From Bradyrhizobium sp. AZCC 1719 (GTDB taxonomy: Bacteria; Pseudomonadota; Alphaproteobacteria; Rhizobiales; Xanthobacteraceae), in contig NZ_JAZHRU010000001.1 of the NCBI RefSeq assembly GCF_036924525.1, positions 2,757,001 through 2,821,000 on the forward strand: a DNA stretch of 64,000 nt, in the 5' to 3' direction. Shown piece after piece: positions 25,737-34,600 of this stretch. Within the stretch, counting starts at the first letter, position 1. Every line of letters begins with the position of its first letter. The translations under genes were made by a program, and so were the position numbers. The notes under the pieces were generated by a model. It was not told the DNA's origin and ran no database searches. It saw only the letters and a list, made by a program, of their open reading frames with translations.

Positions 25737-26652
25737 TCCGCGCGCTGCGCTCGCCGCCACGCCCGCCGGCACAAAGCCGGCAGCTACCCACTTTGCAGGC
25801 GCCGAGTACGCCAAATTCTACGAAACGCCGCCGGCCGAAGATCAGAACGGCGCGCGGACCTGGTACGCGCGCGGCCAGAACTTCATCATCGCCTATAGCG
25901 AGGCCGACAAGGGCGCGGTGCTGAGCCGGACCAACCAGCCCGACGAATATGTCGTGCTGCTTCCAGATCCTGGCGCCGGGGCCGAGATCGTCTGGGGCAA
26001 CGAGCGCAAGGTCGTCAACGGTCACTCCATCAGTTTCGTGCCGGCGGGTGCAAGCTCCGTCACGTTGCTGGGTGGCGCCACGGTGGTACGCATGGTGACG
26101 ACGCGATCGGAAGACCTCGCAAAACTCTGCTCGAACGCCGCGTCCTACGCGACGCCGCATCCCAATCTACCGCCGTTCGAGCCGTGGCCGGTGGCGGCTG
26201 CGGGCGCGAAGATCCACACCTACAGTCTCGACGTTGCGGTGACGCCGGGCCGGTTCGGGCGCATCTTCCGCTGCTCGACCTTCATGGTGAATTTCCTCGA
26301 GCCGCGAAACGGCCCACGCGATCCGAGCAAGATGTCGCCGCATCACCATGACGATTTCGAGCAATGCTCGCTGGCACTGGCCGGCACCTTTGTTCACCAC
26401 CTGCGCTGGCCGTGGACGACCGATATGGCCCAGTGGCGCGACGACGATCACGAACGCTGCGGATCGCCCTCCATTGCCGTGATTCCACCGCCGGCCATTC
26501 ACACATCGCAAGCCGTCGATCCCAAGCTCAACGTTCTCGTCGACATCTTCTGCCCGCCGCGCCTGGATTTCTCGGCCAAGCCAGGCTGGGTGTTGAACGA
26601 GGACGATTATCCGATGCCCGCGCAAACCGCCGCCGGGCAATCCGCGGCCTGA
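25711..26652 (+). CDS. Cupin-type metal-binding protein of unknown function
   Basis: The 313-residue product looks like a bicupin. The C-terminal half holds a plausible metal site: SPHHHDDFEQCSLALAGTF, with closely spaced His and a Glu, and a later HTSQAVDPKLN. The N-terminal half (YVVLLPDPGAGAEIVWGNERKVVNGHSISFVPAG) is a second cupin barrel without the His cluster. The likely role is an isomerase or dioxygenase acting on the module's substrate. An alternative start (MYHSTDP, 25720) would shorten the overlap with the aldolase gene. No closer assignment is possible from sequence. Confidence 0.75.
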   Translation: MAHMYHSTDPRAALAATPAGTKPAATHFAGAEYAKFYETPPAEDQNGARTWYARGQNFIIAYSEADKGAVLSRTNQPDEYVVLLPDPGAGAEIVWGNERKVVNGHSISFVPAGASSVTLLGGATVVRMVTTRSEDLAKLCSNAASYATPHPNLPPFEPWPVAAAGAKIHTYSLDVAVTPGRFGRIFRCSTFMVNFLEPRNGPRDPSKMSPHHHDDFEQCSLALAGTFVHHLRWPWTTDMAQWRDDDHERCGSPSIAVIPPPAIHTSQAVDPKLNVLVDIFCPPRLDFSAKPGWVLNEDDYPMPAQTAAGQSAA

Positions 26653-26680
26653 CACATCTCCATCTGAAAGGGCCCTGACC

Positions 26681-27652
26681 ATGGCCGACAAGCAAGTGTC
26701 TTACCCGAACACCGTACCACTGCCGCCGCTATCGCGGGCGGCGGAAGTCGCCGAGCTTCTGGTGGGCGCGATCGACCTGCACTGCCATAGCGGCCCGGCA
26801 GCCATGCCGCGCATCCTCGATCATCACGAGGAGCTGCTCGATGCGGCGGAAGCGAAGTTCCGCGCCGTGCTCTACAAGGACCATTTTTATGCCGGCATGG
26901 CGCATGCGATCCTGCTGGAGAAGCTGTTTCCCGAAACCAATGTGAAGCTATTCTCCGGCATCGTGCTGAACAATGCCTCGGGCGGTATCAACCCGCATGC
27001 GGTCGACCATACGATCAAGCTCGGCGGCAAGATCGTCTGGATGCCAACGCTGTCGGCCGCGAACCATATCAAGGCGATGGCGGCTGGAAACTCGACGTTT
27101 CCGAAGACCTCGCAAAAAATGCTCGAACCGATCCCGCTTTCCGCGCTCGATGCCAATGGAAAGCTTACAGACGACACCAGGAAGGTCATCGATCTCATTG
27201 CCGAGGCGGACATTATCCTGGCCGGCGGCCACCTGCCGGCCAGCGAATTGCATATCCTGTTCGATGAGGCGGCGCGACGCGGCGTCAAGAAAATGATGGT
27301 CAACCATCCGACCTACATCGTCGGCTGCAATGACACCGATATCCGCCAGCTTGTCGCGCGCGGCGTCAAGATGGAGCATTCGATCTGCATGTTCATCGAA
27401 GGCAAATCCTTAAAGTACAGCGCGGACGATCTCGCGCACCTGATCGACGTGGCTGGCGTCGACAACACGATTCTTTCGTCCGATCTCGGCCTGCAGGGGT
27501 CGCAACGTCCGGTCGACGGCTTCCGCAGCATCACCCAGATCCTGCTCGATCTGCAGATGCCGCGGCCTGCGATCAGAAAACTCATCAGCGACAACGCGGC
27601 ACGGTTTCTCAACCTTCCGGTGATGCAGTCGGCCACACAAGACGCCGCTTAG
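26681..27652 (+). CDS. DUF6282-like amidohydrolase-fold protein
   Basis: The 323-residue protein has a metal-hydrolase beginning (GAIDLHCHSGPAAMPR, an HxH motif near residue 32). It continues with AVLYKDHFYAGMAHA, LFSGIVLNNASGGINPHAVDHTIKLGG and later MMVNHPTY and ILSSDLGLQGSQRPVDG. These fit the amidohydrolase TIM-barrel superfamily, probably the group called DUF6282. The substrate is unknown; hydrolysis or decarboxylation of a cyclic or acidic compound is plausible. It sits in the IclR-linked module with a cupin upstream and an exported hydrolase downstream. Confidence 0.82.
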   Translation: MADKQVSYPNTVPLPPLSRAAEVAELLVGAIDLHCHSGPAAMPRILDHHEELLDAAEAKFRAVLYKDHFYAGMAHAILLEKLFPETNVKLFSGIVLNNASGGINPHAVDHTIKLGGKIVWMPTLSAANHIKAMAAGNSTFPKTSQKMLEPIPLSALDANGKLTDDTRKVIDLIAEADIILAGGHLPASELHILFDEAARRGVKKMMVNHPTYIVGCNDTDIRQLVARGVKMEHSICMFIEGKSLKYSADDLAHLIDVAGVDNTILSSDLGLQGSQRPVDGFRSITQILLDLQMPRPAIRKLISDNAARFLNLPVMQSATQDAA

Positions 27653-27708
27653 CGGGACAAGCGCAAAGACCGCGAAAAGCGGCGTGCGCTTAAGGGGAGG
27701 AAATTAGC

Positions 27709-28803
27709 ATGGAACGGGTAGATCGCGACGGTGACGCGCTGATGGACCGCATCGTGGCGCGAGCCATGCCATTTATGGCAGCATTGCTGTTCATGGGAGC
27801 AAGCCACACGGTAGTCGCGGAAGAGCAGCGCAAGCCGCCGAAGCCGCCGATCATCCTGGAATCGACGGGCGCGTATGAAGTGGGCGGCAAGGTCGTTGCC
27901 AAGCCCGGCGATCCCAGCCAGACGCTCTCCTGCGATCATGGTTATGTCGAATACTTCATCCCCGCGAAAAGGCGCAGCGTCGGCCTGATCATGTGGCATA
28001 GCTCCAGCACCAAGGTGTGGGAGAACCGTTGGGACGGCGGCGAAGGCTACAAGAGTATCTTTCTGCGCAAGGGCTATCCTGTTTACCTTTGGGACGGCCC
28101 GCGCGTCGGCCGCGCGAACTGGAGTTGCGAGCCGATCACCTACACGCCGGATTATTTCGATCAGCGCAACTTTGCCGCCTGGCGCTTCGGTCTGACGTAT
28201 CTCAATTGGCATCCAGGCCTGCAGTTTCCCACGGCCGACAAGGAAGCCTGGAATCAGGCGACGCGTGCCCGTTACGACGAGTTCGATACGCTCGCGAACG
28301 CATTGTTGCAGGCGGAGGCCGGCGGCCAGGCCATCGACAGGATCGGTCCCGTGGTTGCCGTCACCAATTCCGCGGGCGGCTGGCGCGCGCTGTTGTCGGC
28401 GCTCAAGGCAAAGAACGACAACTTGAAGGGCATCGTCGCCTACGAAACGCCTGGCTTCGTCTTCCCGGAGGGCGAAGGGCCCGAGCCCAAGCCGGATGCG
28501 CCGTACGGCCCCAACTCCGTGCCGCTCGTCGAGTTCAAGAAGCTGACCAAGTTTCCGATCCAGATGGTATTCGGCGATTACACCGAGACGCGTCCGATCT
28601 GGGCCGCCTCGGTCAAGGTGGCACGGACCTTCTGCGATATCGTCAATCGTCACGGCGGAGATTGCGAGGTCCTGCTGCTTCCCGATGCGGGTCTGCGCGG
28701 CAACACGCACATCGCCTTTGCCGATCTCAACAATGAAGCCGTTGCGGACGAACTGTCCAAATGGCTGGGCCGCAAGGGCCTGGACAAGTTTGCCGAAGAA
28801 TAA
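27709..28803 (+). CDS. Exported alpha/beta hydrolase
   Basis: The 364-residue protein has a hydrophobic N-terminal segment (MPFMAALLFMGASHTVVA, about residues 20-37) that acts as a signal peptide. The body is an alpha/beta hydrolase: the nucleophile Ser is in VTNSAGGW, and the His near the end is in RGNTHIAFAD. A Pro-rich linker follows the signal (KPPKPPIILES). It probably hydrolyses a compound in the periplasm before uptake, which fits the Bug-type binding protein encoded next. GGGGAGGAAA lies just upstream of the start. The substrate is unknown. Confidence 0.8.
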   Translation: MERVDRDGDALMDRIVARAMPFMAALLFMGASHTVVAEEQRKPPKPPIILESTGAYEVGGKVVAKPGDPSQTLSCDHGYVEYFIPAKRRSVGLIMWHSSSTKVWENRWDGGEGYKSIFLRKGYPVYLWDGPRVGRANWSCEPITYTPDYFDQRNFAAWRFGLTYLNWHPGLQFPTADKEAWNQATRARYDEFDTLANALLQAEAGGQAIDRIGPVVAVTNSAGGWRALLSALKAKNDNLKGIVAYETPGFVFPEGEGPEPKPDAPYGPNSVPLVEFKKLTKFPIQMVFGDYTETRPIWAASVKVARTFCDIVNRHGGDCEVLLLPDAGLRGNTHIAFADLNNEAVADELSKWLGRKGLDKFAEE

Positions 28804-28847
28804 GCGCTGGTGCCCATGCAGCACCTGCGCACAGCTCGGGAGGAAAC

Positions 28848-29819
28848 ATGCGTCTGCTCTCTGTCGGCCTCATAGGCCTTGCACTTGCCATTGCGCCATG
28901 TCAGCCCGCTGCCGCGCAGGAGTGGCCGAGCCGCCCGGTCACCATGATCGTACCGTTCCCGGCTGGCGCCGCCGTTGACACGTTGGCGCGCGCCGTTGCC
29001 CAGGCGCTGAGCGAAGACTTCGGCAAGCAGTTCATCGTCGAAAACCGTGCGGGGGCGGGCGGCAATCTCGGTGGGGCGGCTGTCGCCAAAGCGGTTGCAG
29101 ATGGCCATACCTGGCTGTTCGGGACACCGGCGCCGATCGCGCTCAACAAGTTCATGTACAAGGGCCTGGCTTACGACTCCGAGCGAGACTTCACGCCGGT
29201 TGTGCTCGTCGCCAAATCTCCAATGATCATCACGGCGACGTCAGACTTTCCAGCGAAGACGCTTCCCGACCTGATCGCTTATGCCAAACAGAACCCGGGC
29301 AAGGTCAATGTCGGCCATCCCGGCAACGGCACGCTCGGACACATTACCTCGGCGCTGATCCAGCAGTTTGCCGGCGTAGAGATGACGCATGTACCCTATC
29401 GTGGGTCCGCGCCGCTGATCACGGACCTCTTGGGCGGACAAGTCAACGTCGCCATGGATTTCATGCCGACTTATCTGCCGCTGATAGCCGATCGCAAGAT
29501 CCGAGCGCTTGCAGTAACGACAAGCCAGCGTGTCGCGCAACTGCCCGATGTGCCGACCGTGCAGGACGCGGGATTCAAGGGCTTCGAGGCGACCGCATGG
29601 TACGCGGTCGTGGCTCCAACCGGTACACCGCCTGAGATCGTGATGAAGGTCAACAAGGCGGTGAATGCCTTTCTGAAGAGTGACAAGGGAAAGACCATCC
29701 TCGAACAAAATTCGCTGCAAGGCGTCGGCGGTGCGCCGCAAGACCTCAAGGCGTTTATCGATGGCGAACGCGACAAATGGCGACCGGTGATCGAGGCGGC
29801 AAAGATCGCGATGCAGTAA
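28848..29819 (+). CDS. Bug/TctC-type periplasmic binding protein
   Basis: The 323-residue protein is a tripartite-tricarboxylate-type (Bug) solute receptor. It has a signal peptide ending near AAAQE. Family sequences are WPSRPVTMIVPFPAGAAVDTLARAVA, FIVENRAGAGGNLGGAAVAKAVADGHTW, VNVGHPGNGTLGHI and QFAGVEMTHVPYRGSAPLITDLLGGQVN. It binds a carboxylate or similar small solute. No TctA/TctB membrane genes are nearby, so it may be an orphan receptor that shares another transporter or acts as a sensor. ATG at 28848 has GGGAGGAAA 5-6 bases before it. Confidence 0.92.
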   Translation: MRLLSVGLIGLALAIAPCQPAAAQEWPSRPVTMIVPFPAGAAVDTLARAVAQALSEDFGKQFIVENRAGAGGNLGGAAVAKAVADGHTWLFGTPAPIALNKFMYKGLAYDSERDFTPVVLVAKSPMIITATSDFPAKTLPDLIAYAKQNPGKVNVGHPGNGTLGHITSALIQQFAGVEMTHVPYRGSAPLITDLLGGQVNVAMDFMPTYLPLIADRKIRALAVTTSQRVAQLPDVPTVQDAGFKGFEATAWYAVVAPTGTPPEIVMKVNKAVNAFLKSDKGKTILEQNSLQGVGGAPQDLKAFIDGERDKWRPVIEAAKIAMQ

Positions 29820-29835
29820 AGCGAGACCGCCATAG

Positions 29836-30597
29836 ATGACTGCTATTGAAATTCCAGCGCTGTCGATCCCGAAGGTTGTCCTCGTCACCGGCGGTAACAG
29901 CGGCATCGGCAAGGCGACGGCGGCGCGCCTTGCCGCCATGGGTTCTGCTGTCGTGGTCGGCTACAACAGCCGCCGTTCACTGGCCGAAGAGGTGATCGAT
30001 GGGCTGCAAGGCAGCCGGCACGTCGCCATGCGGATTGCGATCGACGATCCGACTTCCATCTCCGAGGCCGCGGCGGCCGTGGACAAGCAGTACGGGCGGC
30101 TCGATGCGCTGGTTAATTGCGGCGGCGCCACGACGCCCGTGCCCGCCGCTGATCTGGAAGCGCTGACGGACGATATCTTCGACCGGACCGTTACGCTCAA
30201 CCTGCGGGGACCATTCGCCATGGTTCGCGCCTTCCGTCCCTTGCTGGAGCGCGGCAGCGGGTCAGCGATCGTGAGCATTTCATCCATCGCGGCTCGCACG
30301 GGGCTCGGCAGCAGCCTGGCCTATCTGGCTGCAAAGGCGGGTGTCGACGCGCTGACGATCGCGCTCGCGAAAGTGCTTGCGCCGCGGATCCGCGTCTTCT
30401 CCGTCTCGCCCGCCGGCGTGGACACGGATTTTGTCCCGGGCCGGAGCCGTGAACAGCTACAGAAAACGGCCGAAAGATTGCCACTGGCCCACGTCACCAC
30501 GCCCGACGATGTCGCAAGGGCGGTAGTAGCCTGCATCGTCAACCTGACCAGTTCGACGGGAATTGTAGTGCCGGTGGATGAGGGCAGGCACCTGTGA
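29836..30597 (+). CDS. Short-chain dehydrogenase/reductase
   Basis: The 253-residue SDR has TGGNSGIGKATAARLA as the cofactor site and NCGG in place of the usual NNAG. The Ser is in IVSISSIAA and the Y-x3-K motif is YLAAKAG. The C-terminal part (SVSPAGVDTDFVPGRSREQLQKTAERLPLAH) is typical of FabG-like members. It is probably an alcohol or 3-keto dehydrogenase of the module that feeds an aldehyde to the dehydrogenase encoded next. It is 16 bases downstream of the Bug gene. Confidence 0.9.
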   Translation: MTAIEIPALSIPKVVLVTGGNSGIGKATAARLAAMGSAVVVGYNSRRSLAEEVIDGLQGSRHVAMRIAIDDPTSISEAAAAVDKQYGRLDALVNCGGATTPVPAADLEALTDDIFDRTVTLNLRGPFAMVRAFRPLLERGSGSAIVSISSIAARTGLGSSLAYLAAKAGVDALTIALAKVLAPRIRVFSVSPAGVDTDFVPGRSREQLQKTAERLPLAHVTTPDDVARAVVACIVNLTSSTGIVVPVDEGRHL

Positions 30598-30640
30598 CGG
30601 AGCAATGACGCCGCTATGCGGACATCATGAAAGGAGAACA

Positions 30641-32059
30641 ATGAAAAAACTGAAATTCTATATCGACGGAGCCTGGGTGGATCCGGCCGCGCCGTCAACG
30701 CTTGGAATCGTCAATCCTGCGACGGAGGAGATCTTCGCGCAGATCAGCCTGGGCTCCCCTCCGGATGTGGATCGGGCCGCCAAGGCAGCCCGCCGCGCTT
30801 TTGCCACCTATTCCGAAACCAGCGTCGAAGAACGCCTGTCCTGGCTTCAGAAGATCATCGAGGGCCTTAGGGCGCGCCTGAAGGAACTGGCGCGGATGAT
30901 GACCCTCGAAATGGGCGCGCCCATCACGTTTGCGACGGAGCGTCAGGCCACGGTCGCGCTGTTTCATTTTGAGGAAGCGGCGCGCGTGCTTGCGAACTAC
31001 AAGTTCGAGGAGCGGATGGGGAACGGGATCATCCGCCGCGAACCGATCGGTGTCTGCGGACTGATCACGCCGTGGAACTGGCCACTGAACCAGGTCGCGT
31101 CCAAGGTCGCGCCGGCGCTCGCAACCGGCTGCACGGTCGTCCTGAAACCCAGCGAGATCGCGCCGCTCAGCGCGATGCTGTTCGCAGAGATCGTCGACGC
31201 CGCTGGCGTGCCGGCGGGCGTCTTCAATCTCGTCAACGGCGACGGTCCCACCGTGGGCGAGGCGATCGCCGCCCATCACGAGATCGACATGGTGTCGTTC
31301 ACCGGATCGACGATGGCGGGTGTCAGAGTGGCCAAGCTTGCGGCGCATACGGTCAAGCGCGTCGCGCAGGAACTGGGCGGCAAGTCCGCCAACATCATCC
31401 TTGCCGATGCTGATCTGAAAACGGCCGTGATCCAGGGCGTTCACGCCTGTTACACCAACGCCGGCCAGAACTGCCAATCTCCCACGCGCATGCTGATTCC
31501 ACGCGCGCAGCGGGATGCGGCATTCGAGGCGGCGCGCGAGGCGGTCCACAGTATTCTCCTGGGAGACCCGCTCGACCCCGCATCGACGATGGGGCCGCTG
31601 GTGAGCCAGGCGCAGTTTCAGAAAGTTCAGGATCTTATTCAGTCCGGCGTTGATGAGGGGGCGACGCTGGTGGCCGGCGGAACGGGGCGGCCTGCCGAAA
31701 TCAACCGCGGATACTATGTTCGTCCGACCGTCTTCGGCGACGTGACGCCGCAGATGAAGATTGCGCGTGAGGAGATCTTCGGTCCCGTGCTGTCGATCAT
31801 GAGCTATGATAGCGAGGAGGAGGCGATCGAAATCGCCAATGACACGCCGTTCGGCTTGGCGGGCTTCGTGCAATCCAGGGACGTGAACCGCGCTCGCATC
31901 GTCGTCAACCGCATCCGCGCAGGGCGCGTCTACCTCAACGGTGCTCCTTTCGACCGCAGCCTGCCGTTTGGCGGCTACAAGCAGTCCGGCAATGGGCGCG
32001 AATTCGGAATCTTCGGATTTGAGGAATATCTCGAGGTGAAGGCGATACTGGGCCAGTGA
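30641..32059 (+). CDS. NAD(P)-dependent aldehyde dehydrogenase
   Basis: The 472-residue enzyme oxidises an aldehyde to a carboxylic acid. The catalytic residues are visible: Asn146 in TPWNWPLN, Glu244 in QELGGKSA and the nucleophile Cys278 in NAGQNCQS. The cofactor site includes FTGSTMAG. Length and sequence fit the broad ALDH family without a specific substrate. AAGGAGAAC precedes the ATG at 30641, and the region between it and the SDR stop contains no gene. It is the last gene of the IclR-linked module; a GlxA-type regulator faces it. Confidence 0.93.
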   Translation: MKKLKFYIDGAWVDPAAPSTLGIVNPATEEIFAQISLGSPPDVDRAAKAARRAFATYSETSVEERLSWLQKIIEGLRARLKELARMMTLEMGAPITFATERQATVALFHFEEAARVLANYKFEERMGNGIIRREPIGVCGLITPWNWPLNQVASKVAPALATGCTVVLKPSEIAPLSAMLFAEIVDAAGVPAGVFNLVNGDGPTVGEAIAAHHEIDMVSFTGSTMAGVRVAKLAAHTVKRVAQELGGKSANIILADADLKTAVIQGVHACYTNAGQNCQSPTRMLIPRAQRDAAFEAAREAVHSILLGDPLDPASTMGPLVSQAQFQKVQDLIQSGVDEGATLVAGGTGRPAEINRGYYVRPTVFGDVTPQMKIAREEIFGPVLSIMSYDSEEEAIEIANDTPFGLAGFVQSRDVNRARIVVNRIRAGRVYLNGAPFDRSLPFGGYKQSGNGREFGIFGFEEYLEVKAILGQ

Positions 32060-32089
32060 GACTGGCGACGTCGCGGGCGAGGGAGACGC

Positions 32090-33019
32090 TCAAGCGACAG
32101 GGCGGAAATGTCCGGGAGGATGTTTCGTATCGCGCCGGATCAGCCGGCGAAGCGTGGAAGGCTCCGCATATCCGACCTGCCGCGCGATCTGCTCGACCGA
32201 CAGGCGCGTCGTCTCAAGCAGCAAGCGCGCTGTTTCCAGCCTGATCCGCTGCACGAACTGAATTGGTGAAACACCGCAGGTCGCCGCGATTCGCCGGGCA
32301 AATGTCCGCGGCGCCAGCGCGACGGCTGCGGACAGCTCCTCGATCGCAAAGTCACGCGCGATGTTGTCGCGCACCCACTTCTCGGCCTTGGCAATCCTCG
32401 GGTCCTGGCCTGCTAGATAGGTAATCGCCATGAATGGCGCCTGGGAGCGTCGCTCATCCAGCAGGAGATAATTGGCACAGGCTTTCGCCAGGCCTGGTCC
32501 TGCGAACCGGCTGACGATCGCGAGCATCAGGTCCATCTGCGCCATGGCCGCGCCAGCGGTTGCGATCGGCCAATCGGCGACGACCATCTGCTCCGTCATG
32601 AGTTCGACTTGGGGATAGCGCTGCTGGAACAGCGGCGCGAGCCACCATGTCGTGGTCGCGCGCCGGCCGTCGAGCAGGCCCGCCTCTGCCAACAAAAAGG
32701 TGCTGGCGCAGGACGCAGCGAGCATGGCTCCGGTCGCGTGCGCCCGGGTCATCATGTCGCCCGCGCGCCGGCATGCCGGGCTCATCAACTTCGTCTCTAG
32801 CTCGTCTGCCGACGCCGTGCCAAGCCCGGGAACGATGACAAGCTCGATTCCGCGCAGATCGGCGCTGCTTCGGCGGGATCCGCAACGCACCGTCGTCACC
32901 TTGAATGGCAGAACGCGTTTCGCAGCGCTGATCCGGTTCGCGGTCGCCAACACGTCGTGAGTGATGGCCGCGCTCGAGGCCATGCACCCCTCGATCTCGA
33001 CAACCGCCACTTTGGTCAT
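32090..33019 (-). CDS. GlxA-family (DJ-1 + AraC) transcriptional regulator
   Basis: The 309-residue regulator has a DJ-1/PfpI-like N-terminal domain (VAVVEIEGCMASSAAITHDVL, VPGLGTAS, then GAMLAASCASTFLLAEAGLLDGRRATTTW, where Cys sits at the elbow). The C-terminal AraC domain carries two helix-turn-helix units (AIEELSAAVALAPRTFARRIAATCGVSPIQFVQRIRLETARLLLE ... VGYAEPSTLRRLIRRDTKHPP). The start is uncertain: ATG at 33017-33019 lacks a good ribosome site. A 9-bp-arm inverted repeat abuts it. It is divergent from the dienelactone hydrolase gene, its probable target. Confidence 0.87.
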   Translation of the reverse strand: MTKVAVVEIEGCMASSAAITHDVLATANRISAAKRVLPFKVTTVRCGSRRSSADLRGIELVIVPGLGTASADELETKLMSPACRRAGDMMTRAHATGAMLAASCASTFLLAEAGLLDGRRATTTWWLAPLFQQRYPQVELMTEQMVVADWPIATAGAAMAQMDLMLAIVSRFAGPGLAKACANYLLLDERRSQAPFMAITYLAGQDPRIAKAEKWVRDNIARDFAIEELSAAVALAPRTFARRIAATCGVSPIQFVQRIRLETARLLLETTRLSVEQIARQVGYAEPSTLRRLIRRDTKHPPGHFRPVA

Positions 33020-33053
33020 GTCAAAAAATGCCCGATAAATGTCATTTTTGACA
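33019..33053. promoter_or_regulatory. Inverted repeat between GlxA-type regulator and DLH gene
   Basis: TGTCAAAAA (33019-33027) and TTTTTGACA (33045-33053) form perfect 9-bp arms around 17 bases. The right arm holds TTGACA, a plausible -35 hexamer for the plus-strand hydrolase gene. The left arm touches the regulator's start. The layout suits an AraC-type operator controlling both genes. Confidence 0.5.
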
Positions 33054-33172
33054 CTAGCCCGATGGCTCAGAAATCGCAACGATAGTCACGAGGACGGCGT
33101 TTGTAGGAATCTGCGGCCGCTGCGCCGCGGCTCCTGCCTGAGCATCCATTGATCGACAAAGGAATTGTGCCG

Positions 33173-34012
33173 ATGCCGAAACGGTCCATGACGCAGGACG
33201 ATCCGCTCGAGGATTTCGCGCGCCGCGACATCGCGCTCGATGGCGTCACCAAGATCGTCTACGTGACCGGCACGGGGCCGGCTGTCATCGTGATGACGGA
33301 GATGCCGGGGATCAGCCCGCATGTCGCGCGATTTGCCCGCTGGGTCCGCGACGCCGGCTTCACCGTCTACATGCCGTCGCTGTTCGGCCGCGACGGTGCC
33401 GTTCCAGGCGCGGAGGAGGGCGCTGCGATCTTTCAGCGCGCCTGTGTAAGCGCCGAGTTTCGCGCGTTGTCCTCGAACCAATCCAGTCCGGTGACAAAGT
33501 GGCTGCGGTCGCTGGCGCGATTGGCGCATGGCGAGTGCGGCGGTCCCGGCGTCGGCGCTATTGGCATGTGTTTTACGGGAAATTTTGCGCTGTCCATGAT
33601 GCTCGAACCATCGATGCTGGCGCCGGTGCTTTCGCAGCCGTCGCTGCCGCTGAACGATCCGGCAGGCATCGAAATCACCCCGGACGAAGTCAGGGCCGTC
33701 CGCGAACGGCTGGAGCGGGAAGATCTGACGGTGATGGCCTATCGCTTCGCCGGCGACAAGTTCTGCATGGCGCAACGCTTCGCGGCCTATGCGGAAGCGC
33801 TTGGCGAGCGGTTCATTGGACGGGTGCTGCCGGATAGCGCAGCGAATACCGATCTCGCGCCATTCTTCGCGCGCCATGTGACCACCCCGCACAGCGTCGT
33901 CACCGCGCACCTGATCGACGAGGCCGGCCAGCCGACGATCGCGGCCCGCGATGAGATCCTGGCGTTCTTCAAGCATCGGCTCGCGCCTTCGGGAAGCGGC
34001 CCCAGCTCATAG
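33173..34012 (+). CDS. Dienelactone hydrolase family protein
   Basis: The 279-residue alpha/beta hydrolase has a Cys at the nucleophile elbow (GAIGMCFTGNFAL), as in dienelactone hydrolases. VTEMPGISPHVARFARWVRDAGF matches the early part of the family, and HSVVTAHLIDEAGQP the end. It would open dienelactone-type products of ring cleavage. ATG at 33173 follows AAAGGA at 9 bases; a TTG at 33149 would add eight residues. It is divergent from the GlxA-type regulator and precedes the aromatic-degradation operons to the right, which it may serve. Confidence 0.85.
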   Translation: MPKRSMTQDDPLEDFARRDIALDGVTKIVYVTGTGPAVIVMTEMPGISPHVARFARWVRDAGFTVYMPSLFGRDGAVPGAEEGAAIFQRACVSAEFRALSSNQSSPVTKWLRSLARLAHGECGGPGVGAIGMCFTGNFALSMMLEPSMLAPVLSQPSLPLNDPAGIEITPDEVRAVRERLEREDLTVMAYRFAGDKFCMAQRFAAYAEALGERFIGRVLPDSAANTDLAPFFARHVTTPHSVVTAHLIDEAGQPTIAARDEILAFFKHRLAPSGSGPSS

Positions 34013-34052
34013 CACTTCAAGCCGCTTGCGGCGCCGCCGTCCGGCATCCGCG

Positions 34053-34589
34053 TCAGGCGTGCTTGTCGAGGCGGCGCTTGAGCAGGGTCAAATGTTGCAG
34101 CAGGTCCGACTGCGCGACCGGCGACAATTCGCCGATCAGGGCGATTACCCATTCCTCGTGCCGGCGTGCCATCCGGCCGAATTCCTTGGCGCCTTCCTGT
34201 GACAGGCGCAGGCGGAAGGTGCGGCGATCCTCGGAATCGACTTCACGATGGATAAAGCCGTCGGCTTCCAGCTTCTGCACGAGCGCGGTGATGGCGCCGT
34301 TCGAGACCATCAAGAGCTCGGAGACTTCGGACATGGTCGCGCCTGCAGGTTTGCGCGCGAGCTGCGCCAAAAGGTCGAAGCGGGCCAGCGTAGTGTTGAA
34401 CTCCTTGCGCAGCCGTGCGTTCAGCGCCTTCTCGATCCTTGTGGCGCAGGAAAGCAGGCGCAGCCAGATGCGCAACTCGAGATGCGCGCCATCGGACTCG
34501 TGCGTCGGCTCGCCAGGGTGCAGCGGTTGCGTGCGCGCGCCCTTGGGAGATCGAGCCTTTCGTTTGACCGTGGCGTCCATGGCTGGCAT
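34053..34589 (-). CDS. MarR-family regulator of the Rieske operon
   Basis: The 178-residue winged-helix regulator has a basic N-terminal tail (VKRKARSPKGART). The MarR core follows: FDLLAQLARKPAGATMSEVSELLMVSNGAITALVQKLEADGFIHREVDSEDRRTFRLRLSQEG, with the wing in the last part. It is the last gene of a seven-gene operon (2-oxoacid oxidoreductase, Rieske system, SDR), so it likely reports on the substrate or a pathway intermediate and represses the operon. A perfect repeat overlapping the operon promoter at 41902-41923 is the natural binding site. MarR regulators control auxin-catabolism loci of similar content in other bacteria. Confidence 0.92.
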   Translation of the reverse strand: MPAMDATVKRKARSPKGARTQPLHPGEPTHESDGAHLELRIWLRLLSCATRIEKALNARLRKEFNTTLARFDLLAQLARKPAGATMSEVSELLMVSNGAITALVQKLEADGFIHREVDSEDRRTFRLRLSQEGAKEFGRMARRHEEWVIALIGELSPVAQSDLLQHLTLLKRRLDKHA

Positions 34590-34600
34590 CTCACCCCAAG

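Noticed and set aside
27649..28824. Minus-strand frame opposite the exported alpha/beta hydrolase
   Set aside because: No recognisable protein features; the plus strand has a signal peptide, a catalytic Ser motif and a strong ribosome site.
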